Assembly (NCBI RefSeq): GCF_018873765.1
Contig: NC_057925.1
Location: 1,938,927-2,002,926, forward strand
Reading direction: 5' to 3'
DNA from: Telopea speciosissima
Taxonomy: Eukaryota > Streptophyta > Magnoliopsida > Proteales > Proteaceae
DNA: 64,000 nucleotides
Shown here: one piece after another, positions 1 through 10,968 of the stretch
Position numbering within the stretch: position 1 is the stretch's first letter
Layout of the letters: each line of letters starts with the position of its first letter
The notes under the pieces: model-generated
Told to the model about the DNA's origin: nothing
Databases searched by the model: none
Seen by the model: the letters and a program-made list of their open reading frames with translations, nothing else
Made by a program: the position numbers and the translations under genes

Positions 1-1270
1 ATAACATTATCCTCTGCTCTGAGATCGTCAGAGGATTCGACCGCAAATCTCACTCCCCTGCGGCTCTCTTGAAAATCGATCTCCACAAAGCCTTTGACTC
101 CATCCGCTGGGATTTCATTTGTGATGTGCTTGCTCTCATGGGCTTCCCGCCTGTCTTCGTTCGTTGGATATACGCTTGTATCTCCTCTCCCTCCTTCTCT
201 GTCCTCGTCAATGGCACCCCTGCGGGTTTCTTTTGCTCCAAAGTTGGAATCCGTCAAGGCTGCCCCCTCTTCCCCTTTCTTTTCTCCCTCGCCCTGGAAG
301 TCCTCTCCAGGAGCCTCCAAACTAAAACTGATCTCCACCTTATCTCCCCGCTTCCAAAGTGCAAGCACATCAATCTCTCTCATCTAGCCTTCGCCGATGA
401 TCTGATGATCTTTTCCAAGGCCTCCCACTCTTTCATCTCGGCCATTATGGACTCTCTCCATCTCTTTGAATCTCTCTCTGGCCTCCGTGTCAATCTCCTC
501 TAATCCAAAATCTTTCTCTCTGGCATATCGGACTCGGCTAAAGACACCCTTTGCCTCCTAACTGGCTTCTCCATAGGCTCACTCCCGGTTAGCTATCTTG
601 GTCTCCCCCTGATTCCTGCCAGGCTCTCGAGCCACCATTGCACTCCAATGCTTGACAACATTCGCAAGCGTCTCCAGCTTTGGAAAGGCAAGCTTCTCTC
701 TTATGCTGGTAGACTTGAATGTTTCTGCTCGGTCCTCCAAGCTTCCTACATCTACTGGACGGGTATCTTCTGCATCCCTAAGTCCACCATCAAGGCCATT
801 GAGCGCATCCTCTGTGCCTTCTTGTGGAAGGGGAAAGACACCAACAGATTTCTTCACCTTGTCAGCTGGAAGTCTATCTGCCTCCCTAAATCTGAGGGAG
901 GCCTAGGTCTCCGCCGTATCTGTCACTCTAACACGGCCGGCATCCTTAAGCTCATCTGGAAAATTTCCACCAAACAGGACTCAATCTGGGTATCTTGGGT
1001 CCAATCTCATCTCCTCAAATCCGACTCCATGTGGACCGTTCCCATCCCTAATGACTCCTCTTGGATCTGGCATAAGATTCTATCTCTTCGCTCCCTCGCT
1101 CTGCTTGGGATCTCCTCTTCCATTGCTGATGGCACCTCCACCTCCCTCTGGCTCGACCCCTGGCACCCCCTTGGGATCCTCTATAATCTTCTGGGTCCCA
1201 GAGCCATCTACTACTCTGGTCTCCCAAAAGATGCCCCTGTCTCCTCCCTCATCTCCTCTGGTTCTTGGAC

Positions 1271-1278
1271 CCCCCATC
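1271..1278. repeat. Target-site duplication, left (CCCCCATC)
   Basis: Left 8-bp copy. It is identical to 1927-1934 on the other side of the hAT-like insertion. Confidence 0.88.
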
Positions 1279-1926
1279 CATAGTTGTCATGGCGTCGCCA
1301 TGGCGTCGCCATGGCGCCGCCATGGCGTCCTGGCGTTGGGAGAGGGGGCATATCGAGCTACGCCATGGTGGATGTCAATATATCGTTCGATATGGCTTCC
1401 ATGGCAACGCCATGGCATCGCCATGGACGCCATACCACGATATGTTGGCATATCGGTCGATATTTGTACATATAAAAGTTAGATTAAAATTTTTTTTTTT
1501 AAACCATTTAATAGCTTAGATGCTTTGCTCCAAATCACATACACTAAAGAAAGACTATTGCTATCAAGCTTCATAAAAGGTTAGCCTATCATTTGATTTT
1601 TACTATTGCTTTCAATTATTTGATAGGTTAATCTATATTTTCAATTTTTCATACTTTCATATACACTAATGGATATTAGTTACACTTTCATGAATTAAAC
1701 CATAGTGGCATAGTATATTAGTAGTAGTGTAGTACACTTTCATGTTGATTTTTGATGTTATAGGACATATATTATAGCATACTAAATGACATTAAAAATA
1801 CGGAAAATAAAAAATTAAACATGGTCGACATGCTCGCCATGGCAACGCCACGGCGGGCGACATGTCGATATATCGACGTGACACCCTTCCACCGACTTGG
1901 ATCGCCGTGACGCCGTGACAACTATG
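1279..1926. mobile_element. hAT-like non-autonomous DNA transposon (648 bp) inside the LINE
   Basis: The ends are terminal inverted repeats beginning CATAGTTGTCAYGGCGTC. They are flanked by a perfect 8-bp target duplication CCCCCATC at 1271-1278 and 1927-1934, which is typical of the hAT superfamily. The LINE reading frame resumes directly after the right copy. The subterminal regions are packed with CCATGGCG and CGATATATCG palindromes; the centre is AT-rich and non-coding. No transposase is present. Confidence 0.88.
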
Positions 1927-3269
1927 CCCCCATCCTTATCTCAACCCTAACATCATCTCCCAGATTTGGACCGCCCTCCCCCCTGGCAGCCTTCCCCTCC
2001 CCATTCCGCGGACAAGGTTATTTGGCTTCCCTCTTCCAATGGTCTCTTCACTGCTTCTTCAGCTTTGAACCTTTCTCGAGATCTTAGCCCTTCTGTCCCC
2101 TGGCACAAATTAGTTTGGTTCACTGGCCACATACCTCGCCATAGCCTCACTGTTTGGAGAGCCCTCAGACTTTGCCTGCCTACCCAAGCCTTCCTCATCC
2201 ACTGTACCATCCCCGCCCCCCCTCCTGCAACCTCTGTTGGATTGGCCGAGAGGATACCCCTCACCTCTTCTTTGACTGTCCCTTCACATCCTTCATCTGG
2301 AACAAGGCCATGTCTTCCATCTGGCCGCGAAGCAGAAGGGCCTTGAGTTTTGATCGTGAATGGCTTTGGCTGCTCAAAACTTTTCCAGGGAACTCCATTT
2401 GTGGCACTGTCTGGAAGCTAGTTTTCAGCGCGGCGATTCATCATAGCTATCTGGAAAGAAACCTCATGAGATGGACTTCCAACTCTAGATCTTTCTACGT
2501 GATTTGGAAAGCCTTCTCCTTCGATGTTTCTTCCAAGCTCAGCTGTATCCGTCAGAGGCACTCCAAGGATAACCTTAAGAATAGGCACATTGTGAACTTT
2601 TGGGGCCTTGACGTTGCCCTTTTGCGGCACACCTCCTCTGCGTAGGCTGGTTGGCCGCCCTTCCCCCTCCCCCTCTTTTTTTCCTTTTCTTTTCCCTCCT
2701 GTATATTGGTTCTCTTTTCCTTGCCTCCCCTTGGGGTTCGGTAATTTATTCATTTACCAAAAATAAAAACTAGCGGTAGGTGAAATTTTCAACTTTCTAA
2801 TGCCTGGGGTCTTCTCAAATCTTAAAATTCCATAAATCTTAATATGGTAAACATTGCTAAAAACCAAAAGAGCGGTAAAATATTTCATTCAGAATGAATT
2901 TGACAGCATTCACACACACCAAATAAGGGTTTGATCGGAATATAACTCCGTCAATATAAATCAATTTAAGCAATCTTGGATTCGTTGGAAAGATGGTTTG
3001 GTGCTCAACCTATTACAAAAAGTCTCATGTAAAAATAAAATCATTTGACCAGTTAAACTTATTAGAGAACAAGAACATTTCTCTAAAACGAGAGCAGTTT
3101 AATTACTTAAAGATAAGATCATATTTTCTTAGAACAGTATGAACTAAATGTGAGACTAGGTATACCAGGACAGTTACCAATTCCAATAACAGTATAAGCT
3201 AAATGTATGTTTTGATTGTTTCAAACTTCCAATAGCTTGCTTCTTTGGTTCTGCTGTCCTCTAGTTCTA

Positions 3270-3514
3270 TGTTGATTTTTGACAACTTGATATGACTTAA
3301 TGTTGTTTTTTGATGACTTGATGTGGCTTACTGTTGATTTTTTATGACTTGATGTGGCTTAATTTTAGTTTTTGATGATATAAGTTATATATTGTAGCAT
3401 ACTAAATAATGTTAGAAAAGAGGGGAAATAAAAATAACACTTGGATGCCTTGGTTGCCTAAACGCTTTGGCACCCGTCCACCGCCTTGGGTTGCTTTGCC
3501 ACCTTGACAACTAC
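3270..3514. mobile_element. hAT-like fragment related to the 1279-1926 element, with a 31-bp tandem repeat
   Basis: The stretch around 3360-3425 shares the core GTAGCATACTAAAT with 1775-1790. The right end (TTGACAACTAC) matches the terminal repeat of the first element. The left part contains about three tandem copies of a 30-31-bp unit (starts near 3270, 3301 and 3332; consensus TGTTGATTTTTGATGACTTG). No clear left terminus was found, so this is probably a truncated right half. Confidence 0.55.
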
Positions 3515-4566
3515 CCTGTTCATTAGACTAGTGACCTTTGGTAGGCCAGTGCCCATTTATGCTTTAGTTGTATGATCTCTGTGTGTTGAACTGTTCTCTA
3601 TTCTACTCAAGCTTCAAACTTTTCAAGAGCCATGAATGAGGGCTTTCTTTGGTAACTGGCAGAGCCCATTGGCCTGAAACTTTCAATAAGGAAGTGGTAA
3701 TTTTGTGAACTTGTGGAGCCCTTTCGGCTTACCACTGTGTCGGCACCACGAAAATCCTTGGGTTGTTGGAGAGTCTCGTGACCATATGCAGTTGATTTGG
3801 AGAACTCTTTTGCGTTGTTTTCAAGCTTTCAACTATTTTTAAGCCAGGGTTTTTGAATGGGAAGTATGGAAAAAGAAGCCTGCTTGAGGTTACAGGCCTG
3901 AAGGACCATGTGTTTCAGCACCTCACCCTCTCTCCATGCAACAAGTTTCAGCTCGATAAGTCTTTTCAATGTGGGGTATGGGAAAGGTCCATTACTGGTA
4001 GAGGGAATACTCGTTTTATGCTTTGAAGACAAGGAACAAAAAACTAGTGCTTATATTCGCAATTTGGCATAGTTTTGCTGGGATTAACTCTACATGTGAA
4101 CAGGATAAAATGACAAAACATATGGGTTCTATTGAGCTTGTCATCTCAACTGTCATATGCAAAATAAATAGATAAATAAAAAGAAGCTGACAGTGAAAGC
4201 TACTTTATTGTTTCTGTTAGTACCTTGTCATACATGCTGAACTATTCACTATGATAGTTCAAGTCTTATGAATCTGAGTGTAATTTTCACCATTTTGACA
4301 AAGTTCTCAAATTTTTTCCATATTTTTCTTTGCCATTTTGATGCATTTAGAGTGTAGACTTGATGTAGAACAGGTTTGGGAAACCACATCAAACCACAAA
4401 CCAGTCCTATTCTAGCCACAAGTATGATTTATTGGGGTTTACGGGCTTTTGTAGTTGAAAGAACAAATGGAATGCTATTAGGAAATGAAAATGGAGATCT
4501 GGAGAAATATGATGGAATAAACAACAATGGATTTGGGGGATCAAACAGGGATGGTTTGCTGTAGAT
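3515..4566. other. Non-coding stretch without recognised features
   Basis: AT-rich sequence with short chance ORFs (for example minus 3829-4032 and plus 4376-4564) that match no family I recognise. Most likely intronic (RRP5-like gene) or intergenic. Confidence 0.5.
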
Positions 4567-4583
4567 ATAGAGTTTGAAAGAAA

Positions 4584-4690
4584 TGGTAAGGTTGCTCCAT
4601 TGTGACCCAGTGGTAAGGCTGCGTACATTATGACCCTCCCCAGACCCCGCAATGGCGGGAACCTCGTGCACTGGGTACTCCCTTTTTTTT
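4584..4690 (+). mobile_element. Au-type SINE, internally shortened
   Basis: The body carries the conserved plant Au SINE segment: TGGTAAGGCTGCGTAC, then GACCCTCCCCAGACCCCGC, GGCGGGA and CTCGTGCACTGGGTAC, ending in a T-run. It is flanked by a perfect 17-bp target duplication ATAGAGTTTGAAAGAAA at 4567-4583 and 4691-4707. The 5' tRNA-related half is mostly missing (about 107 bp rather than roughly 180 bp), so it is a short copy or a deleted insertion. The family name is from memory of the consensus. Confidence 0.88.
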
Positions 4691-4707
4691 ATAGAGTTTG
4701 AAAGAAA

Positions 4708-5371
4708 GGAGTGGATAGAAGAAAAAGAAGAAGAAAAAGATAGACAAGAAAGAATATCATCTTGGCTTCACATCATCTTGGAATATCTCCAAGAATTGCA
4801 TAGAATCACTCATGCCTTCATTCCTTCCTTCCTTGCTTGTCTTCCATCTTCGAATACAATCTTTTTAAACCCAAAATGAAAAAAAAAAAACAAGGAAATA
4901 GCTCCCTAATAACTACTTCTCCAGCAATAACTCCCTTTCAACATTAGTACATAACAGTTCTGGCCCCAAATAAAATACGACAAAATAATAAAAAGAACTA
5001 CAGATAATGCTGCTATTCTCCCCCCCCCCCTTTTGGGGTTTTGGTAATGAAATTTTTATTGACAAAAAAAAAGCTGGTCTCTAGCCATAATGAAGTGACA
5101 AGTGGCTGCATAAATCTTTGAGTACTGTCCTCATCAAGACTGATGTCTACAAACATTTCCCATCTCACGAGGGACTAAAACATAACTGAGAAGCCATTTA
5201 TTTAATTCCTTGGTTGTGGAGAGTGGCTGCTTAATATAACTGCTAATTTTTTTTTTCTCAATCAGAAATATCCAAGCATTGAATTTATGTTGACTAAACA
5301 TGCAGTTGATTGGGTGATCTTATTATAGTTATGTTTTTGACAGCTAGTGAAGTACATACAAGTAGAATCGA
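4708..5371. other. Non-coding spacer
   Basis: AT-rich, no recognisable gene. It contains an 11-nt C run at 5020-5030. Confidence 0.5.
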
Positions 5372-6190
5372 TTGGGGGGGGGGGCGTAGGTAGGATGAAC
5401 ACTAGGTTCAGAATTACACACCCCTTTTTAACAGGACCTCAAGCAAACCTTAAAACAGAATTTAGGGCAACAACAAAGTCAAAGTCAACCTTATCTGCTG
5501 GAGGCCAGATTCTGGTTAGAGTTCATAAACTGAATAGATAATCCCCAGAATACGACAATGTTCTAATGGTCAGATTTTGAGCCAACAGTACTCTAGAGGT
5601 AACAGCATATAAGCAGTATTCAGAGGAGGTAAAAATCCCTCTCAATCTCACGTTTAATCAAATTCCAGCAAGCACCCAAATAACAGATGATACCAGTACT
5701 TACTTGAGAAGAAAAACAGGGCATGGAGAAGGCTCAAGAGTTTCTCACTCCTCACTGTCTCTCACAATAGCATACTTTCTCAGCAACAAAAGGTTCAAGT
5801 TAAAAGCAATAGTCAAATTCGTGTACAACGCTGTAGCCCCTTACAAATTACATAAAAGACTCAAAAGCATACACAAACACTAAAAGGGAAAGGGCCTAAC
5901 CCAATCCCTAACTGATAAGGTAACATAAACTGACTAGGGAACTTAAATAATAAGGAAACTAACTCAAAACAGGAGGATTTGTAGAATCCTAATCTAGCCT
6001 AACTAAAACAATTGATTACAATTAAAATAGAGAAATGAAGACACTTAAATAATCCAGTATGTTTAGCTTCTACCCATATTATATGCCCATTAAAGTAGTC
6101 CATTACAATGAAAACACATTGGATCAAAGGCCCAACGACCCAAAGCTTATTTCTAATAAAATAAGCCCATGTGGCTGATTTAACTTTATC
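5372..6190 (-). repeat. 3' LTR of the minus-strand LTR element
   Basis: About 819 bp, homologous along most of its length to 7431-8475. Shared stretches include CAGTATTCAGAGGAG, ACTTACTTGAGAAGAAAAAC and TTATTTCTAATAAAATAAGC. The outer edge is a run of 11 G, so its exact end is uncertain. Confidence 0.7.
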
Positions 6191-6689
6191 GATTCTCCTT
6201 GGTGTGAAGAAACTCGACCTCGAGTATTGCATGTGGTGAACATCTGTCTTCAAACCATAACAGAACCCCAGTAGCTCGTGGATGTTAGGAATGTAGTCTT
6301 CAAGGCAAGGAGCTTTCTCTTCAAAGAACCTTGGTAGCATAGCGAACTCTATGTGCTTGAGCTCTGAATCAATATCAATTGTGAATATTCATAGAGTCCT
6401 CAACTTTGGTAACCTTCTCATCGAAGTCTTGAGGCACAAGATCTACTTCTTCAAGAACAACATCATGAATGTCGGCGATTTCCTGTGGAGTTTGCTTAAC
6501 CACTAACTCATCTTCCACTATTTCAATTTAGTCTACTTTGATCTCTTCAACGTAGACCCCTTCAGTAAAATCTTCTACCTATTTATCTTTTGCTTTTTAA
6601 GCTTCAAGCATTGTTTCTTCTTTATCATCGTAGTTCACTCTGATCACTTCAATGTTATTTTCAACTTCATGCTTCTTTTCTTTAATCTA

Positions 6690-7284
6690 TGCTCTCTCAA
6701 TTTCCTTCAGCAATGTAAATTTGAACTCAGCTTTTGTTTTAACATTGTTGGTATCAGATCTCCCATAATCTCCAACTTGCGAATTGAACTTTATAAATGG
6801 CTGCTTCAAGTTATTTTCAGCTTTAAATTCCTTTTGGTGGTAATCATGTTCAAGGGAGAGCTTTCTTCGGATATGCTCTAGGAGAGTAGGAGGTACATGT
6901 TCTTCAACTCGTGTTTCATCTTGTCCCAAGTCCTAGCTTCACGTCTTCTAAATCTGAGCCTTCTTTCATGGAATCTCCACCAATCTTTAGCATGACCAGT
7001 CAATCGCGAATAAACAAATCTAAGCTTCCTATCCTTTATCAAGTTGTACCAGTCAAAATATTCTTCAGGAGAAGCTAACCAATCAAGGAATATCCGTGCC
7101 TGTCCAACAAACTAAGGAACTTCTGATTCCACCTCCTTTGTAGTAATATCAGTCCTAGGAAGTGCATATTATGTAGGTGTAGGAGTTCTGTGTGGCAATC
7201 TTCTCTGGTATCGGTCTGTGATGTAACTGGTGCCGGATAATGCTCACCTCTATGGTCCTGTGGAGGAGGTTGATGTTGTGACAT
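6690..7284 (-). pseudogene. gag-like remnant in the LTR element
   Basis: Minus-strand reading starts MSQHQPPPQDHRGEHYP at 7284 and then loses frame. Downstream minus-strand pieces read like a retroelement gag: residues resembling EEYFDWYN, KLRFVYSRLTGHAKDWW, RRREARTWDKMKHEL and RKLSLEHDYHQKEF. Several frameshifts and stops separate them, so no functional protein is expected. No protease, RT or integrase was recognised, so the superfamily is not settled from sequence; a Ty3-like gag is my best guess. Confidence 0.6.
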
Positions 7285-7430
7285 TGTATCAAAATGTTGT
7301 CACAATTCACAAAGATACCAATCGATCAGGCACACTTTTCATCAAATCATCAAGTTGATGGCTAGAAATCTGATCACCCCTTGAGTGTGTAGCATTAGAT
7401 CTTGATGTAGCCATAACTTTGATACCAAAT

Positions 7431-8475
7431 TGATGGAGGGTAGGTAGGATGAACCTTATCGGATAGAGATCAGATTCTGGCCAATGTTCATAGACTGTTA
7501 GAATAAATAATCTCCAAATACAGGAACGTTCTAACGGTCGGGTTTGAGTCAACATTCAAATCAGTAAAATATTGAAACCTGTAACCCAAAATATAGTGAT
7601 TTCTTATCACAACAGATCAAAAGATCTGACCAGGCTAAAAACATGGTCGAATGTCACTTTTAGGAAGTGCTTCAATGCCCCAAAGTATTGGAGAAATCTG
7701 ATGGACAAATTCTCCCATACAACAAATCTCATTTTCAGCAAAAGAGGGCCCCTAAAATGGAGCAGCCACCAGGTTTATCTTGGTGATCTCTTGCTATGAG
7801 TTTGACTAACGGTAACAACATATAAACAGTATTCAGAGGAGATGAAATTCCCTCTCAATCTCAGGTTAAATCGAATTCCAGCAAGTACACAAATAACAGA
7901 TAATAACAGTACTTACTTGAGAAGAAAAACAGATCATAGAGAAGAAGGATGTGACCTTTGATTTCCCATCAACAGGCTTAGATCAGAATCTCTCCAGTCC
8001 CAAGAGTTTCTCACTCCTCACTCTCTCACAGTAGCATACTTTCTCAACAGCAAAAGGCTCAAGCCGAAATCTCATTAATCGGATTCTTGTACAAGGCTGT
8101 AGCCCCTTACAAACTTATATAAAAGACTCAAAAAAATACTCCAACACTAAAAGGGAAAGGCCTAACGCAATCCTTAGCTAATAAGGTAAGATAAACTAAG
8201 AAACTAAAATAATGAAGGAAACTACTCAAAACGGGACTGGACTTATAGAATCCTAAGATCCAGCCTAACAAAAGGATTTAATTACAATTAAAATAAAAAA
8301 ATAAAGACACTTTACTTAACTAGTCCCGTATGCCTAGCCTCTACCCATATTATAGGTCCATCAAAGTGGCCCATTACAATGGAAATACATTGGATCAAAG
8401 GCCTAACACATACATAACCCAAGCCAAAGCTTATTTCTAATAAAATAAGCCCATGTAGGTGATTTAACTTCATCA
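7431..8475 (-). repeat. 5' LTR of the minus-strand LTR element
   Basis: 1045-bp LTR bounded by TGATG...CATCA. The minus-strand primer-binding site lies immediately inside at 7418-7429. Confidence 0.7.
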
Positions 8476-8800
8476 AGGATCATTCCATTCTAATGATTTC
8501 CTTTTTCCAAAATCTTTTAGATGAGACATTTAATAAATGGTGCATGTGCCATCTATTCCCAGACAAAAGTAGGAATTACCTGTATGGAGAAGTCATGCAA
8601 ATCAATTAGTATTTACTAGAGTTATGGTTCTGACTGCCGCCTAATCAATATTCAATGTAACTGCATTCTGGAACTGCTTGATATGTTTTGTAACGGTTTT
8701 GACAACATTATGGTTTAAAATATGCAGTTACGGATTCAGGTAATTTACTCAGCTCAACAATGTTCATGCACTTACTTTATTGGTTTTATTCAATCATCAG

Positions 8801-10968
8801 GTGGATGAAGAAAGACACCGAATATCTCTTGGAATGAAGAGTTTGTATATCAGTGATGATACCAGCTCCCATGTACTCTCAGATCAAAATAACTTTGAGG
8901 TTGTTGATGGAAATGGTACTAGTGATGATTCTCAGATTAGTATGCCAGAGGAGAACAGCTTACATGGCATCCAAGATGCTGTATTTGAAACTGAAGAATG
9001 CCCGATACTTGCACAAGCAGAATCAAGGGCTTCCATTATGCCTCTTGAGGTTGCTCTTGATGATATGGAAAACTCTGATTCAGAAAACATAATTAGTAGG
9101 ACTCAGGAACATGTCAACAAGGCAGACACTCCTGCTGAAAAGAATGAAAGGAGAGCAAAGAGAAAAGCAAAAGAAGAGAGGTCACTTCACCACTTATTGC
9201 TTTTTCACTAGAGGTTACTATTGAGGGTAAATTTCTAGGGCATTTAATATTTTCTTATTGACATGAAATTATTGTGTAGGGAAAAAGAAATTATGGCTGC
9301 TGAGGCGAGACTTCTTGCGAAAGACAAGCCAAGTACTGCTGATGAATTTGAAAAATTGGTTAGGAGCTCCCCTAATAGTAGTTTTGTCTGGATAAAGTAC
9401 ATGGATTTTGCTCTCTCTTTGTCAGATGTTGAGAAGGCTCGATCGATTGCTGAAAGGTATGTTTCTCAAACTATAGCTTTATCTGACTGTCATTGGCAGG
9501 GATGGCGACTTCTTTTGATTATTCATTCTTCTTGCCAATTAGTGCATTAGTGCAAGCCCTTATGAGACTTCTATTTCCTTCTGGTTTCCTGTTGCTTTCT
9601 TGGTTTGATGGGAGAAATAAATTGGAATCTTCACCAGGATTTCCCCGTAAAATGACAAGAGGATGTTAACAATAAGATAACATGATGGCAAGTGTCAATA
9701 TCACGTATTGATCTTGTAATTGAACAAAGAAAAGGCAACTCACCTAGCTTCTCCCTTCTGGCTGAGTATTATAATTTTCTAATCTAATCATTTCCCTTTG
9801 ATACTGAACGATGAATAATGTGAGCTTCAATTATTTATTTGTATTCTTCTTTTTCCTTATTTGAGTTATTCTCTCTTAATTTCAAGGGCTTTGAGAACAA
9901 TAAACATTCGAGAAGAGGCCGAAAAGTTGAATATTTGGGTGGCTTATTTTAATATAGAAAATGAATATGGAAATCCTCGACAGGTAAAAACTGAGCATTC
10001 TTCATCCTATTCTTCACTTCATTAAATTACTAGTGATTAGCAGTTTCATAATTGTTACTATCTTTTCAGGAGGCCGTCATGAAAGTATTTCAGAGGGCAC
10101 TGCAGTATTCTGATCCCAAAAAGGTGCATCTCGCATTGTTAGGGTTGTATGAGAGGACAGAGCAACATAATCTAGCGGATGAGCTTCTTGAGAAAATGGT
10201 TAGGAAGTACAAGCACGCATGCAAGGTATTTTCTGATTTCATATTTTCATACATCCAATTGCTCTCCTAGGGTTTCAAAACCTTCGTAAGCTGATTGTTG
10301 ATGGATCTGTAGGTTTGGTTAAGGCAGGTCCAGAGCCTCTTGAAACAAGGCAAAGACGTTCAAACTACTGTTAACCGTGCTCTTTTAAGCCTTCCTCGCA
10401 ACAAACATATCAAATTTATCTCTCAAACTGGTATACTTGAGTTCAAGAGTGGTGTGCCTGATAGAGGGCGGTCAATGTTTGAAGGAATGCTGAGAGAGTA
10501 CCCAAAGAGAACAGATTTATGGAGCATCTATCTTGATCAAGTAAATCCTTATCTCCATATTTCAAATATGCTGTTGGCATCATATCCTTCTTTGTATCCC
10601 TTAAAACCATCACAAACTTTACAGGAAATTCGACTTGGAGATGTGGAATTTATACGTGCATTATTTGAGAGGGCAACAAGCCTAAGCCTTCCGCCAAAGA
10701 AAATGAAGGTATGAACTATAGACAAATACAGGCCTTCAAAGAATGGTTTTTAACTTTCTTCCCTCCTTTTTTTTTTGTTTTTGTTTTTGGTTGGGAGGAG
10801 GTTCTTATTTTTGGGTCCTTTGCTGATAACACCTTTTATCGTTTTGGCATTTAGTTTTTGTTCAAGAAGTATCTTGAGTTTGAGAAATCTCATGGGGATG
10901 AAGAACGAGTGGAATATGTCAAGAGGAAAGCGATGGAGTACGTGGAGAGCTCACTCACTGGATCTTGA
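8801..10968 (+). CDS. RRP5: RRP5-like rRNA biogenesis protein, C-terminal exons only
   Basis: Seven exons give the last 411 residues of an RRP5/PDCD11-type protein: 8801-9180, 9280-9456, 9887-9983, 10070-10225, 10313-10540, 10625-10708 and 10855-10968 (stop TGA). All introns are GT-AG and the frame is continuous. The first residues ([13 protein letters not shown]) match the end of an S1 RNA-binding repeat. Next comes an acidic linker, a basic segment ending RKAKEE, and tandem HAT (half-a-TPR) helices with [39 protein letters not shown] and [19 protein letters not shown]. In yeast and Arabidopsis RRP5 acts in the nucleolus in early 18S and 5.8S pre-rRNA processing. The upstream S1 repeats are absent from the window: either they lie left of position 1 behind an intron longer than 8.8 kb, or this is a 5'-truncated copy. 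The exons show no disabling change. Confidence 0.9.

Larger units (their letters stand above)
1..2770 (+). mobile_element. LINE (non-LTR retrotransposon), 5'-truncated by window edge, interrupted
   Basis: Reverse-transcriptase ORF2 of a plant L1-type LINE. The first open piece (69-503) has RT blocks including KAFDSI, GIRQGCPLFP and the catalytic AFADDLMIF motif, then a stop codon. The second piece (about 510-1270) continues with SYLGLPL, the thumb-like region and GGLGLR. The ORF is split by a hAT-like insertion at 1279-1926 and resumes about 1935. The C-terminal zf-RVT zinc-binding region (about 2110-2645) has LTVWRALRLCLPT and CNLCW..ED..HLFFDCPF. A pyrimidine-rich 3' UTR and an A-rich tail end near 2770. 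Frameshifts and stops make it inactive. The 5' end lies outside the window. Confidence 0.9.
5372..8475 (-). mobile_element. Decayed LTR retrotransposon, minus strand, gag remnant only
   Basis: Two direct copies of a long repeat flank a 1.2-kb internal region. The right copy (7431-8475, 1045 bp; the 5' LTR for minus-strand reading) starts TGATGGAGGG and ends TTCATCA. Just inside it on the minus strand is a primer-binding site, TTGGTATCAAAG (7429-7418), related to the methionine-tRNA site. The left copy (5372 to about 6190) lacks about 230 bp present in the right copy near 7558-7813. The inner edge of the left copy is preceded on the minus strand by a purine-rich tract. The internal region gives broken minus-strand gag-like pieces. 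It lies upstream of the RRP5-like exons, possibly in their intron. I saw no clean 5-bp target duplication. Confidence 0.75.

Noticed and set aside
3829-4564. Short ORFs at 3829-4032 (minus) and 4376-4564 (plus)
   Set aside because: No family resemblance, splice context or composition supporting a gene.
5367-8480. 5-bp TSD for the minus-strand LTR element
   Set aside because: The right flank AGGAT has no matching left copy; the left edge is obscured by a G run.
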